64,000 nt of DNA from Arenibacter algicola (GCF_018860365.1 NZ_JAHKPO010000014.1:1-64000); one strand, 5' to 3'. Positions 34,590-45,125 are shown, counted from the first letter of the stretch. Program-made: numbers and translations. Notes: generated by a model not told the origin, from the sequence alone.

Positions 34590-37025
34590 ATGAGAAACGG
34601 TCTAAGAGCCTTTTTTATCCATTTTTTTGTAACCGTATTTTTTATAATTGTAGCGCTAGCCTATTTCCATCCAGTACTTCAGGGGAAGGTGATAGAGCAA
34701 TCCGATATTGTCCAGTTTACGGGAATGGCCAAGGAACAAAACGATTTTCGAAAGAAAACTGGAGAGGAACCGTATTGGACCAATAGCGCCTTCGGCGGAA
34801 TGCCCACTTATCAATTGGGAGCCTATTATCCACATGATTATGTAAAAAAGTTGGATCGGATTATCCGATTTTTACCTAGACCAGCAGATTATCTTTTTAT
34901 ATATCTTATCGGTTTTTATATTTTGCTATGCTGTCTCAAGGTAGATTACAAGTTGGCGGTGCTGGGAGCACTGGCCTTTGGTTTCTCTACCTATATGATT
35001 ATTATATTGGGGGTAGGGCACAACGCAAAGGCGCATGCTATTGGCTATATGCCTATGCTCTTAGGGGGAATAATTTTGGTGTTTAGGAAGAAATACCTCT
35101 GGGGGTTTCTCCTAACGGCCATTGCCATGGCCTTGGAAGTCGGTGCCAACCACTACCAGATGACCTACTACTTTATGTTGTTGGTGCTTATTCTTGGGGG
35201 TGTATATCTAGTGGATGCCATTAAGAAAAAGAAATTGAAACATTTTGGTATTTCGGTCGGAATCCTGGTTTTGGCGGTGTTGTTGGGAATAGCCGCCAAT
35301 GCTACTGGTCTAATGGCGACAAAGGAATATGCGGATTGGAGTACAAGGGGAAAATCGGACCTTACCATAACTGCCAATGGAGAGCCCAAAGAAAGCGGTT
35401 CTGGCCTGGACCGGGAATATATTACGCAATATAGTTACGGCATTGTAGAATCCTTGAATTTATTCGTGCCAAGACTTTTTGGCGGTTCCGGAGGCGAGGA
35501 TCTGGGAGCCGATTCCAAAACCTATACTTTTTTAACGGAGAACGGAATATCCAGGACCAAGGCATTGGATTTTACCAGTGCTTTGCCACTTTATTGGGGA
35601 GACCAGCCTATTGTTGCCGCCCCTGCCTATATTGGGGCCGTTGTGTTCTTTCTCTTTGTTCTGGGGCTATTTTTGGTTAAGGGAAAAGTAAAATGGTGGC
35701 TTTTGGGAGGTACTATAATGGCACTACTTCTTTCATGGGGCAAAAATTTTGGTCTTCTTACGGATGTAATGATCGATTATTTTCCGTTGTACAATAAATT
35801 TAGAGCGGTGTCATCCATTCAGGTCATTCTGGAACTTTGCGTTCCTGTTTTGACCATCCTTGCTTTGGTACAACTTTTTGATCCCAAAGAGGATACTTCC
35901 AAGAAACTAAAGGACTTAAAATTAACGCTTTTCATTACTTTGGGTATCGGAGTACTTCTTTTTCTGGTCAAGGGAATGTTTAGTTTTACCGGACAGAGCG
36001 ATGAAACCTATCGCCAGTATTATGGCGATGACATTGTCTCCTTAATTGTGGCAGATAGGAAGGCCGTTTACAATGCGGACATTTTTAGGTCACTGATCTA
36101 TGTCGCTTTGGCTGCTCTTGTTGTTTGGTTCTATTTAAAGAATAAATTGAAACAGAATTTGGTGATTGTTCTGTTGGGGGTGCTGGTAGTGTTCGATTTG
36201 GTAGGGGTTGCCAAGCGCTATGTAAATGAGGACGATTTTGTAGCCCAACGAAGAATGCTGGAACCTTTTCAGGAAACTGAAATGGACAAGCAGATTGCCA
36301 AGGATACTTCCATTTTTCGGGTGTACGACCCTTCCGAGATCGGCGGGGGAGGCCGTACTGCCTATTTTCACCAATCCATTTGGGGCTACCATGCTGCTAA
36401 ACCGGCGGGAATCCAAGATTTGTTCGACTTTCACATTTCCAAGAACAACGTTCGGGTTTTAAGTATGCTCAATGTAAAATATGTGGTACAGCAAGATGAA
36501 GAGGGCAGGAGCTATCCGGCATTAAATCCTGATGCCAATGGCAACGCATGGTTTATAGATGAATTGGTGCCGGTTTATAATGCCAATGACGAAATAATGG
36601 CCTTGAATACTCTGGATGTAAAGCACAAAGCTGTTTTTGACAAATCAAAATTTGCAGATATAAAGGAGCTCAATTATAAGACGGACTCTACTGCGAGTAT
36701 AAGGCTTACTCAATATAAGCCTAACCATTTAACCTATAGTTCCAATAATGCCAATCCTGGTGTTGCCGTATTTTCCGAAATGTACTATCCACATGGCTGG
36801 AATGCCTATATCGACGGGAAATTGAAAGAGCATTTTGAGGTAAATTATGTGCTCAGGGCAATGGAAATTCCTGCGGGAACACATAAAATTGAGTTTAAGT
36901 TTGAGCCTAGCCTTATTAAGGTTGGAGGCAACATAACTATGGCAAGCTCAATAATCTTGATCTTGGTGTTCTTTTTTGGAATTGGTCATGCTTTTTGGGG
37001 TTCTAGGAAAAAACCAGCGGCTTAA
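34590..37025 (+). CDS. YfhO family polytopic membrane protein
   Basis: An 811-residue inner-membrane protein with about a dozen helices and a large C-terminal soluble domain (about 560-770), the YfhO layout. Segments such as SDIVQFTGMAKEQNDF, TNSAFGGMPTYQLG and SMLNVKYVV are typical. YfhO proteins resemble GT-C glycosyltransferases that use polyprenyl-linked sugars; in Bacillus YfhO glycosylates lipoteichoic acid. The terminal TAA overlaps the next ATG (TAATG), so translation of the glycosyltransferase is coupled. Together with the GT4 enzyme and flippase it probably helps build an envelope glycan. Confidence 0.88.
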   Translation: MRNGLRAFFIHFFVTVFFIIVALAYFHPVLQGKVIEQSDIVQFTGMAKEQNDFRKKTGEEPYWTNSAFGGMPTYQLGAYYPHDYVKKLDRIIRFLPRPADYLFIYLIGFYILLCCLKVDYKLAVLGALAFGFSTYMIIILGVGHNAKAHAIGYMPMLLGGIILVFRKKYLWGFLLTAIAMALEVGANHYQMTYYFMLLVLILGGVYLVDAIKKKKLKHFGISVGILVLAVLLGIAANATGLMATKEYADWSTRGKSDLTITANGEPKESGSGLDREYITQYSYGIVESLNLFVPRLFGGSGGEDLGADSKTYTFLTENGISRTKALDFTSALPLYWGDQPIVAAPAYIGAVVFFLFVLGLFLVKGKVKWWLLGGTIMALLLSWGKNFGLLTDVMIDYFPLYNKFRAVSSIQVILELCVPVLTILALVQLFDPKEDTSKKLKDLKLTLFITLGIGVLLFLVKGMFSFTGQSDETYRQYYGDDIVSLIVADRKAVYNADIFRSLIYVALAALVVWFYLKNKLKQNLVIVLLGVLVVFDLVGVAKRYVNEDDFVAQRRMLEPFQETEMDKQIAKDTSIFRVYDPSEIGGGGRTAYFHQSIWGYHAAKPAGIQDLFDFHISKNNVRVLSMLNVKYVVQQDEEGRSYPALNPDANGNAWFIDELVPVYNANDEIMALNTLDVKHKAVFDKSKFADIKELNYKTDSTASIRLTQYKPNHLTYSSNNANPGVAVFSEMYYPHGWNAYIDGKLKEHFEVNYVLRAMEIPAGTHKIEFKFEPSLIKVGGNITMASSIILILVFFFGIGHAFWGSRKKPAA

Positions 37026-38305
37026 TGCAGAAGGTACTCATCATCACGTATTATTGGCCTCCGGCAGGTGGACCTGGAGTACAGCGATGGTTGAAGTTTG
37101 TGAAATACCTTAGGGATTATGATATAGAACCTATTGTATATATTCCGGAAAACCCCAATTATCCCATAATAGACGAATCTTTAGTGGATGAAGTACCGGC
37201 AGGTGTAAAAATATATAAAAAGCCCATTTATGAACCTTATGGCTTTGCTCGAATATTTTCCAAAAAAAAGACCAAAAAGATCAGCGCTGGAATAATCAAT
37301 TCCAAAAATCAATCTGTTGTAGAAAAAGCGTTGTTATGGATACGGGGTAATCTGTTTATTCCCGATGCCAGAAAATTTTGGATAAAACCTTCCGTTGATT
37401 TTTTGGTGGATGTCCTTGAAAAAGAAAACATTGGAACCGTTATAACAACCGGCCCTCCACATAGTCTGCATCTTATTGGCCTTGAACTAAAAAACCGTAC
37501 CAAAATTAGGTGGATAACGGACTTTAGGGATCCGTGGACCTCGATCGGCTATCATAAAAAATTGAAACTGACCAAGGCTTCCCAAGCAAGGCATAAACAG
37601 CTGGAGCACTTGGTGCTAAATAAAGCCGATAAGATAATTGTGACCAGTGATACAACAAGACGGGAGTTTTCCAATATAACCCAACAACCTATTACTGTTA
37701 TCACCAATGGGTATGATACAACCCTGGGCGGTTCCGTGGCTTTGGATGTCGATTTTACCATTTCCCATATAGGGTCACTGCTTACAGGGAGGAACCCCTT
37801 GAATCTTTGGAAGGCCATATCAGAATTAATTCAGGAATACCCGGATTTTAAAAAATGTTTCAAATTGCAATTGGCGGGAGTCATTAGTTCGGATGTATTG
37901 GAAAGTATCTATTTCTATGGACTTCAATCGTATACCAAATTATTGGGCTATATTTCGCACGATGAGGCACTCCAATATCAAAGAAAGTCACAAGTGCTGT
38001 TGTTGATAGAGATCGATTCTGAAGAGACCCAAGGTATTATTCCGGGAAAAGTATTTGAGTATATGGCGTCAAAAAGGCCTATCTTGGGTGTAGGTCCAAC
38101 CAACTGGGAGGTTGGAGATCTAATTGCAGGATCCAAAACGGGGGAGACCTATACCTATGCCCAGTTGGGTGAATTAAAAAGTACCCTGTTGCAATGGTTT
38201 CAAGAATATAAAAAAGATCAATTGGTTTTGCCTCAGGCAGAGGTTGAACAATATCACAGAAGGGAATTAACGGCAAAGTTGTCCAGGTATTTAGCATGGG
38301 AATAG
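37025..38305 (+). CDS. GT4-like glycosyltransferase
   Basis: A 426-residue GT-B glycosyltransferase. The N-terminal half opens with VLIITYYWPPAGGPGVQRW, the motif of this GT4 subgroup, and has TTGPPHSLHLIGL and WITDFRDPWTSIG. The C-terminal half has ITNGYDTTLG and the nucleotide-sugar region VFEYMASKRPILGVGP with the usual E-x7-E-like spacing approximated by EETQGIIPGKVFEYM. The donor and acceptor are unknown. It overlaps the flippase gene by 10 bases. Confidence 0.88.
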   Translation: MQKVLIITYYWPPAGGPGVQRWLKFVKYLRDYDIEPIVYIPENPNYPIIDESLVDEVPAGVKIYKKPIYEPYGFARIFSKKKTKKISAGIINSKNQSVVEKALLWIRGNLFIPDARKFWIKPSVDFLVDVLEKENIGTVITTGPPHSLHLIGLELKNRTKIRWITDFRDPWTSIGYHKKLKLTKASQARHKQLEHLVLNKADKIIVTSDTTRREFSNITQQPITVITNGYDTTLGGSVALDVDFTISHIGSLLTGRNPLNLWKAISELIQEYPDFKKCFKLQLAGVISSDVLESIYFYGLQSYTKLLGYISHDEALQYQRKSQVLLLIEIDSEETQGIIPGKVFEYMASKRPILGVGPTNWEVGDLIAGSKTGETYTYAQLGELKSTLLQWFQEYKKDQLVLPQAEVEQYHRRELTAKLSRYLAWE

Positions 38306-39765
38306 TCTTAAAACAATCATTGAACAATACTTTGATTACCTATGGTGGCTTTGCCATAGGGGCCTTGAACCTACTTTTTCTATATACACGGTTTTTATCG
38401 GACGAATATTTTGGCTTGGTCAATGTAATACTGTCCGCATCGTCCGTTTTAATGCCGCTATTGGCATTTGGGATTCCAAACACCTTGGTCAAATATTATT
38501 CGGGTTTCCAGGAACTTAATGGGAAGGATGGTTTTTTGACCCTTATGGTTTTCTTACCGCTAATACTTATTGTACCTATTGGGGCCATTTCCTACCTGGC
38601 CAATGAGACCATTGGTAATTTCTTGTCCAAGGAGAACCCAATAGTGAAAGGGTATGTATGGCATATTTTCATTATTGGTGTGGCCATGGCCTATTTTGAA
38701 GTGTTTTACGCATGGGCCAAGGTTCAGATGAAATCGGTTTTTGGGAACTTTATGAAGGAGGTATTCAGCAGAATAGTGATTACATTTCTACTTCTGTTGG
38801 TTTATTGGGACCTGATTTCGGTACTGACCTTTCTCAATGCCATGGTAGGGATGTATATCCTTAGGACGCTTATAATGCAGATCTACGCTTTAAGGTCGCT
38901 ACGATTAAAGTTGGATTTTAATTTTCCTGCAAACAGCCGTGAAATTATAAATTATAGTACCCTAATTATATTGGGCGGATCTGCCGCAATAGTTCTGTTG
39001 GAGGTAGACAAGGTGATGATCAATCAATTTATAGAAATTAAAAATGTAGCCTATTACAGTGTTGCAGGATATATAGCAACCGTCATTGCCGTTCCGTCCA
39101 GGTCTATGCACAACATTACTTATCCCTTAACTGCGGAAATACTTCATAAAAAGGATATGAAGGCTCTTAAAACATTATATCAAAAGAGCTCGCTTACCTT
39201 GTTTATAGTATCTGGGCTCATATTTATTTTGATTATTCTAAATCTAAATGATTTGTACAATTTATTGCCCGAATCCTATCGTGGCGGATATGCAATTGTT
39301 TTTATCATTGGATTTGCCAGAGTATATGATGCCCTTTTGGGCAACAATAATGCTATAATGTACAATTCGGATTTTTATAGGGCATTGCTCCTTATGGGGG
39401 TTGCCTTGGCAATCCTAACCATTTTGTTGAACCTATGGCTTATTCCAAAATACGGCTTGGACGGTGCGGCCATAGCTAGTTTTATGGCTTTTTTTATTTA
39501 CAATACCATAAAATTGGGTTTTGTTAAATTAAAATTTGGTATTCAACCAATTACAAAGGAGACTTTTAAAGTTGTTTTTCTTCTCGTTATACTATCTGCC
39601 ATTTTTTACTTTGTATCGTTTCCATTCCATCCATTCGTGAACATTGCCCTAAGGGGTATGTTGATTCTGCTTGGTTATGTTTTTGTTTTATATCGCTTCA
39701 GAATTTCCGAAGACGTATTTGGGGCCATTTCATTTTATTTGGGAAAGTTGGGGAGGAAAAAATAG
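38296..39765 (+). CDS. Polysaccharide/oligosaccharide flippase (Wzx-like)
   Basis: A 489-residue protein with about 14 transmembrane helices and the fold pattern of the MVF/Wzx group (LNNTLITYGGFAIGALNLLF, LEVDKVMINQFIEIKNVAYY, YGLDGAAIASFMAFF). It should flip a lipid-linked sugar unit across the inner membrane. It is the last gene of the operon that starts with DUF4834 and overlaps the glycosyltransferase gene. Confidence 0.88.
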   Translation: MGIVLKQSLNNTLITYGGFAIGALNLLFLYTRFLSDEYFGLVNVILSASSVLMPLLAFGIPNTLVKYYSGFQELNGKDGFLTLMVFLPLILIVPIGAISYLANETIGNFLSKENPIVKGYVWHIFIIGVAMAYFEVFYAWAKVQMKSVFGNFMKEVFSRIVITFLLLLVYWDLISVLTFLNAMVGMYILRTLIMQIYALRSLRLKLDFNFPANSREIINYSTLIILGGSAAIVLLEVDKVMINQFIEIKNVAYYSVAGYIATVIAVPSRSMHNITYPLTAEILHKKDMKALKTLYQKSSLTLFIVSGLIFILIILNLNDLYNLLPESYRGGYAIVFIIGFARVYDALLGNNNAIMYNSDFYRALLLMGVALAILTILLNLWLIPKYGLDGAAIASFMAFFIYNTIKLGFVKLKFGIQPITKETFKVVFLLVILSAIFYFVSFPFHPFVNIALRGMLILLGYVFVLYRFRISEDVFGAISFYLGKLGRKK

Positions 39766-39873
39766 GACAAGGTGGATTATCTCTAGGACAGGCCTTACAT
39801 TCATTAAGCGAAAAGCATTTTTAATATTTCGAAGAACGGGTTGGAGCACACCAATCTCACTAAGAAAGTAAAA

Positions 39874-39900
39874 CCCCGCAGGAACGAATTCGCTGCGGGG
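39874..39900 (-). terminator. Intrinsic terminator
   Basis: CCCCGCA and TGCGGGG pair and, on the minus strand, are followed by TTTTAC. The T run is short, so it best fits the Arg/Ser-rich protein gene but may also end the flippase operon. Confidence 0.6.
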
Positions 39901-39930
39901 CTAAACAACTAACCAACCTAAAAACTATTT

Positions 39931-41247
39931 TTAATTACTTCTAGAACTTCTTCCTCTTGTGGAAGCCGTTGAAACTTTTCTTGCACTGCTGGAAGATGAC
40001 TTTGTCACCGACCTTTTTACAGTACTTTTCGACTGTACATTTGGTCGTTTTACAGTAGTATTCCTTACAGATGAACCGCTATTGCTTCTACTTGAAGAAC
40101 TTCTACTTATCGAAGTATTTCTAGGGCTTCTGTTAACTTCCTTTTTTACCACTGTTCTGGTATTTCCGGAAGGTCTGGATACAACTGCTTTGCTCCTTGT
40201 TACAGAACTTCCATTGCCATTACTACTCCTTGTATTGGTTGTTCTACTTACGGTTCTTTGAACATTGCCCTTATTATTTGGGCGGATCGAAGAACTTCTG
40301 GAAACTGATCTGTCATTTCTAGAACTTGGTGTACTGCTTCTTACAGTAGTACTTCTCTTTACCGTACCGTTTCCATTGCTACGTTGAGTGGTAGATCTTG
40401 AAACATTATTGTTTCTGCCACTAACATTGTTGCTTCTGGATGTAGTACTTCTGGAAACAGTGTTATTTTTTCTTAACCCATCATTTCTACTTGCAACGGA
40501 CCTGTTGGATCTTAGGTTACTGTTATTTCTATACCCATTATCCCTAACGGCAACTCGTTTGTCGTTTCTATAAATGGTACTTCTCTTATTATGATGCCCT
40601 TTGTCGTATTTGTAATGGTGACCTATTTTAGCATATGCTTTTCTGTGGTTGTGATGATATGGCCTATAGTAGGTATATCTTACAGGTTGGTAATACCTTC
40701 TGTAAGGGCTACCAAATACTAGACTAAAGCCTAAGGCCGGTCTTACGAAAAAGCTGTGGAAAGGGCTATACACATAATGCCTGTTATAGACATTAATGAA
40801 CCCCCTGTGGTGGCTGTAAAGCCCACGGTTGTTGTAGTACACATAAAGACCACCAACTCTGGATACCCTGCCACTATTATAGTTGATATCTACCTCCCCA
40901 ATTTGGGTTACCCTACCGTAGTAATCATAGTATATGGGAACATTCTCAACCTGTATAACTGCACCGTAATCGTCATACTGTACATAAGGGTTGTAATCGT
41001 AACCTGAATTGAAAGTAATATTGGTATGTCCAAAATTTACATTAGCATTCACGCCACCTCTATTGTCAATATAGAAATCGAACTCCCCATCAGGATAAAC
41101 TGAAAATGTAATGCCATTTTCAACAAAAATAAATGAGTTGTTGTTTCTATAAGAATTGCTTGTGGCAACCTTATCTTCCACTGAAGCTGCCTTGGAACCC
41201 GAAGTACCTAATATAAGCGCTGTAAAAAGGAGTATTAAATTTCTCAT
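39931..41247 (-). CDS. Secreted Tyr-rich/Arg-Ser-rich basic protein, unknown function
   Basis: The ATG at 41247 (MRNLILLFTALILG) gives a clear signal peptide in a 438-residue protein; the ATG at 41274 adds nine residues before it. The first part of the mature protein (about 35-165) is a beta-rich region dominated by Tyr, Asn and Gly with short repeated units (YPDGEFDFYIDNRGG, YYDYYGRVTQIGEVDINYN). A His/Tyr-rich stretch follows (YYRPYHHNHRKAYAKIGHHY), then about 220 residues of low-complexity Arg/Ser/Thr/Asn sequence with repeated RSTT, RSNN and SRSSS patterns. No catalytic motif is visible. The tail is strongly positive and could bind DNA, RNA or anionic glycans outside the cell; that is a guess. 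Confidence 0.7.
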   Translation of the reverse strand: MRNLILLFTALILGTSGSKAASVEDKVATSNSYRNNNSFIFVENGITFSVYPDGEFDFYIDNRGGVNANVNFGHTNITFNSGYDYNPYVQYDDYGAVIQVENVPIYYDYYGRVTQIGEVDINYNSGRVSRVGGLYVYYNNRGLYSHHRGFINVYNRHYVYSPFHSFFVRPALGFSLVFGSPYRRYYQPVRYTYYRPYHHNHRKAYAKIGHHYKYDKGHHNKRSTIYRNDKRVAVRDNGYRNNSNLRSNRSVASRNDGLRKNNTVSRSTTSRSNNVSGRNNNVSRSTTQRSNGNGTVKRSTTVRSSTPSSRNDRSVSRSSSIRPNNKGNVQRTVSRTTNTRSSNGNGSSVTRSKAVVSRPSGNTRTVVKKEVNRSPRNTSISRSSSSRSNSGSSVRNTTVKRPNVQSKSTVKRSVTKSSSSSARKVSTASTRGRSSRSN

Positions 41248-41412
41248 GATATAAGGTTTTAATTTTGAATGCAACTATTTACATTCAATTTGTATATACC
41301 AAACAGCATGCCAAAAAATCAATTAATAATTTAATATATTGATTTTTAGATGTTTATAATTTATTTGTTTATAACCTTGTGAAGGAAATAGGTTGAAGGA
41401 AAAATAAACCGG

Positions 41413-41461
41413 TGGGCAAAAGCCATTGGCAAATAGCCAAGAGCCAATAGCCTATAGCCAA
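41413..41461. repeat. Heptamer repeat array
   Basis: About seven consecutive 7-base units related to TAGCCAA fill this interval (TGGGCAA, AAGCCAT, TGGCAAA, TAGCCAA, GAGCCAA, TAGCCTA, TAGCCAA). It lies between the start of the Arg/Ser-rich gene and the end of uvrA. I see no inverted arms, so it is not the uvrA terminator. Confidence 0.75.
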
Positions 41462-41484
41462 AAGTTTTAAACCAACGACTATAT

Positions 41485-44268
41485 CTAATTGGGCAGTTTT
41501 TCTTTTAAATACTTTGCCGTGTAGGAAGCTTTGTTCTTTGCAACAATTTCAGGGGTTCCCTGCGCCAATAGTTGTCCTCCCTTATTTCCTCCGTCCGGGC
41601 CTAGGTCTATGATGTAATCGGCACATTTTATCAAGTCTATGTTGTGCTCTATTACAATTATGGAATGTCCTTTGCCGATCAATGCATCAAACGATTTAAG
41701 CAATTTTTTAATATCGTGGAAATGGAGACCTGTTGTGGGCTCGTCAAAAATAAATAGGGCTTTGTCCTTGGTGTTCCCTTTTACTAGAAATGAGGCCAGC
41801 TTAATACGCTGCGCTTCCCCTCCTGAAAGGGTGGAGGAAGATTGTCCCAAGGTGACATATCCCAGCCCAACATCTTGAAGTGGCTTTAGCTTGGTTACAA
41901 TTTTGGATTGATTGTTTTTGTCAAAGAAATCTACGGCATCATCAATGGTCATATTAAGGACATCATCTATATTGGCGTCTTCAAATTTCACTTCCAAAAC
42001 TTCTTTTTTGAACCTTTTTCCGTTGCAGGTTTCGCATTCCAAATGCACATCGGCCATGAATTGCATTTCTACGGTAATCTCTCCTTCGCCTTTACATTTT
42101 TCACACCTGCCACCGTCAACATTAAAAGAAAAATGTTTGGGCTGATACCCTCTTAATTTGCTTAATTTCTGGTTGGCAAAAAGATTACGGATATCGTCAT
42201 AAGCCTTAATGTAGGTTACGGGGTTGGATCTGGAAGAACGACCAATTGGGTTTTGATCAACGTATTCTACGTGCTTTAAGGATTGAAATTTACCTTCCAT
42301 GGAACTGTATTGCCCGGCTTTCTCACCGTAGCCTCCAAGTTCCTTTAGAACTATAGGATATAGAAGCTTTTTTACCAAAGTACTTTTTCCACTTCCCGAT
42401 ACTCCGGTAATGACTGTTAAGACGTTTAAAGGAAAGGTAACATCAATATTTTTAAGGTTATTTTCCCGAGCTCCCTTTATTTCTATGTAATTTTTGAAAG
42501 GTCTTCTTGTTTTTGGTACTGCAATTTCCATTTTACCGTTAAGGTAAGCCGCCGTAAGGGAATTGGATTTAAGAATTTCATCCATGGTGCCATGGGCAAC
42601 CACCTCTCCGCCATGCGTGCCCGCCTCCGGGCCAATATCGATAACCTCATCTGCAGCCTTCATAATGTCTTCATCATGTTCCACTACAATTACGGTATTG
42701 CCCAAGTCCCGCAACGATTTTAGTACGGTTATTAGATTCTCGGTATCTTTTGGGTGAAGGCCAATACTGGGTTCGTCCAATATGTACATTGAGCCTACCA
42801 AGCTGCTTCCCAATGAAGTTGCCAAATTTATTCGTTGACTTTCCCCACCGGACAAGGAATTGGATTTTCTGTTCAACGTTAAATAACTAAGTCCTACATT
42901 ATTAAGAAACCCCAATCTACTTTCTATTTCCCTAAGTAATCTGTTGGCAATTTTCTCTTCGTTATAATTAAGTTTAATGTGGTTAAAGAAGCCGATAAGA
43001 TCTTCTATTGGGAATTCCACAAGGTCGGAAATAGATTTCCCCGAAACTTTTACATAGTCGGTTTCCTTCCTTAAACGCCTTCCCTTACAAGTACTGCATT
43101 TGGTTTTGCCCCGATATCGGGATAGCATTACCCGATTCTGTATTTTATAGCTTTTTTCTTCTAGGCCTTCAAAGAATTTATGGATACCGGTAAAATAGCT
43201 GTTTCCTTCCCAAACTAGTTGCTTTTGCTCATCGGATAGCTGATACCAAGGTTTATGGATAGGGAAATCGAATTTATAAGCTACATTCACCAATTCATCC
43301 CTGTACCATCCCATACTTTCCCCTCGCCAAGGAAAAATTGCGTTTTCATAAACCGAGAGTGAGGTGTTGGGAATAACCAGGTCTTCATCTATTCCTATAA
43401 CATCCCCATAGCCCTCACATTTGGGACATGCCCCATAAGGGTTGTTGAAACTGAACAAATGAACATTGGGTTCTAGGAATTGCATTCCGTCCAATTCAAA
43501 TTTATTGCTAAAATGGGTATTTTGGCCAGTTGCCAGGTCCTGAACAATACATTCGCCCTTTCCTTCAAAAAAGGCCGTATCTATGGCATTGCCCAATCTA
43601 TTGAAGAAGTCCTCGTCGTTTTTATATATAATTCGGTCTACCACCAGTTCAAATTCCCGGCCTATATCCTTTAGGTCCTCATCTATCCTAGTAACCTCTC
43701 CATTGTACAATATTCTTGCAAATCCCTGCTTGGAAAATAATTGGAGCGATTTATAGGGGTCTCTATCGGCACTTATTTTAATAGGGGCAAGCAAAAGTAA
43801 TTTTGTGCCTTCTTCAAAGGTTTTAATATGCTCAACTACGTCCGAAACAGTATGTTTTTTAACCTCATTGCCCGAAATTGGGGAAAAAGTTTTCCCAATA
43901 CGCGCGAACATTAACTTTAAATAGTCATAGATTTCAGTAGTGGTTCCCACGGTAGATCTAGGATTGGTAGAATTTACCTTTTGTTCAATGGCAATGGCCG
44001 GAGCTATACCTTTAATATAATCCACTTTGGGCTTGTCCAACTTTCCTAAAAACTGCCTGGCATAGGAGGAGAGACTTTCAACATATCTTCTTTGTCCTTC
44101 GGCATAAAGGGTGTCAAAGGCCAAACTTGATTTTCCCGAACCGGACAGCCCCGTAATGACCACTAGTTTATTACGTGGTATTACAACGTCGATATTCTTT
44201 AAATTATGGAGCTTTGCCCCTTTAATTATAATATTATGCTTGGGATTAACGTCTGTTATAGTGGTCAT
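41485..44268 (-). CDS. uvrA: UvrABC excinuclease subunit A
   Basis: UvrA is the DNA damage sensor of nucleotide excision repair. The 927-residue protein has two ABC ATPase modules, each with a Walker A (GLSGSGKSS near residue 41, GVSGSGKST) and a signature motif ([16 protein letters not shown]). Zinc-binding cysteine pairs are present ([29 protein letters not shown] with CETCNGKRF). Length is close to the E. coli protein (940). A -7-like TATCTTTG on the minus strand (44293-44286) lies 17 bases upstream. It is monocistronic; uvrB is not in the window. Confidence 0.97.
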   Translation of the reverse strand: MTTITDVNPKHNIIIKGAKLHNLKNIDVVIPRNKLVVITGLSGSGKSSLAFDTLYAEGQRRYVESLSSYARQFLGKLDKPKVDYIKGIAPAIAIEQKVNSTNPRSTVGTTTEIYDYLKLMFARIGKTFSPISGNEVKKHTVSDVVEHIKTFEEGTKLLLLAPIKISADRDPYKSLQLFSKQGFARILYNGEVTRIDEDLKDIGREFELVVDRIIYKNDEDFFNRLGNAIDTAFFEGKGECIVQDLATGQNTHFSNKFELDGMQFLEPNVHLFSFNNPYGACPKCEGYGDVIGIDEDLVIPNTSLSVYENAIFPWRGESMGWYRDELVNVAYKFDFPIHKPWYQLSDEQKQLVWEGNSYFTGIHKFFEGLEEKSYKIQNRVMLSRYRGKTKCSTCKGRRLRKETDYVKVSGKSISDLVEFPIEDLIGFFNHIKLNYNEEKIANRLLREIESRLGFLNNVGLSYLTLNRKSNSLSGGESQRINLATSLGSSLVGSMYILDEPSIGLHPKDTENLITVLKSLRDLGNTVIVVEHDEDIMKAADEVIDIGPEAGTHGGEVVAHGTMDEILKSNSLTAAYLNGKMEIAVPKTRRPFKNYIEIKGARENNLKNIDVTFPLNVLTVITGVSGSGKSTLVKKLLYPIVLKELGGYGEKAGQYSSMEGKFQSLKHVEYVDQNPIGRSSRSNPVTYIKAYDDIRNLFANQKLSKLRGYQPKHFSFNVDGGRCEKCKGEGEITVEMQFMADVHLECETCNGKRFKKEVLEVKFEDANIDDVLNMTIDDAVDFFDKNNQSKIVTKLKPLQDVGLGYVTLGQSSSTLSGGEAQRIKLASFLVKGNTKDKALFIFDEPTTGLHFHDIKKLLKSFDALIGKGHSIIVIEHNIDLIKCADYIIDLGPDGGNKGGQLLAQGTPEIVAKNKASYTAKYLKEKLPN

Positions 44269-44424
44269 GCTCGTATTTAAGTTTGCAAAGATACGATATG
44301 TGAGTTTTATTAGCTAGTAGCCTTTGTCTTACAACTAAATTATATTCATTGAAGGAAAGTAGTAAGATTCGATTTAATTTTTTTTATATTTGATGCATAA
44401 TAAACCCTAAATAGCCTATACGTA

Positions 44425-44510
44425 ACAAAATTACTTTTTTAAAATTTTGCTCAAAATGCACTTGTAACACAAAACAGGTCTGGCATTTTAGCCTCAAAAA
44501 AGTAATTTGT
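44425..44510. repeat. Nested inverted repeat before the first sigma factor gene
   Basis: Outer arms ACAAAATTACTTTTTT (44425-44440) and AAAAAAGTAATTTGT (44496-44510) pair with a single bulged base. Inner arms AAAATGC (44453-44459) and GCATTTT (44483-44489) pair within the loop. The right outer arm ends at the base before the sigma ATG, so a folded RNA would hide the translation start region. It may be an RNA control element or overlapping operator. Confidence 0.7.
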
Positions 44511-45092
44511 ATGGAACTATTAATAGAAGATTCAGTACTAGTAAAAGACTACATGAACGGGGACGAAAGAGCCCTGGAAAAACTAATTGACCGCCACAAC
44601 CAGCGACTTAGCAGTTTTATTTATTCCAAAGTACAAGATCGGGAAATTACAGAAGATATTTTTCAAGATACCTTTATAAAGGTTATAAGAACCCTAAAGA
44701 AGGGTAATTATAATGAAGAAGGAAAATTTCTGCCTTGGGTAATGCGTATTTCGCATAATCTAATAATCGATTATTTTAGGAAGAATAAACGAATGCCCAG
44801 ATTTGAAGGCAGCAATGATTTTAATATCTTCTCCATAATTAGCGATGATCAGTTAAATGCTGAAAGGAGACTTATTAAGGACCAGATAGATCAGGATCTG
44901 ACACTTCTTATCAAGGAATTACCGAAAGACCAGATGGAAGTTCTGGAAATGCGCTTATATAAGGATATGAGCTTTAAGGAAATATCTGAAAATACAGGGG
45001 TTAGTATTAACACAGCCTTGGGCAGAATGCGCTATGCACTTATCAACCTTCGGAAGATTGTAGAAAAGAACAACATTATTTTAACGAATTAA
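44511..45092 (+). CDS. ECF-like RNA polymerase sigma factor, copy 1
   Basis: A 193-residue sigma-70 family protein with only regions 2 and 4. Region 2 has LIDRHNQRLSSFIYSKV, ITEDIFQDTFIKVIRTL and WVMRISHNLIIDYFRKNKR; region 4 has LPKDQMEVLEMRLYKDMS and the helix-turn-helix FKEISENTGVSINTALGRMR. It is about 80% identical by eye to copy 2 and has the same length. No transmembrane anti-sigma gene of the FecR or RseA type is next to it; instead a 50-residue microprotein gene follows after 71 bases. A -7-like TATATTTG is at 44385-44392. Confidence 0.93.
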   Translation: MELLIEDSVLVKDYMNGDERALEKLIDRHNQRLSSFIYSKVQDREITEDIFQDTFIKVIRTLKKGNYNEEGKFLPWVMRISHNLIIDYFRKNKRMPRFEGSNDFNIFSIISDDQLNAERRLIKDQIDQDLTLLIKELPKDQMEVLEMRLYKDMSFKEISENTGVSINTALGRMRYALINLRKIVEKNNIILTN

Positions 45093-45125
45093 TAGGCCTT
45101 ACAACCGCTTTTGGTTAATTTCTTC

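Noticed and set aside
39959-40573. Leu/Thr-rich plus-strand frames
   Set aside because: They are the complement of the Arg/Ser-rich repeats of the secreted protein and have no start context.
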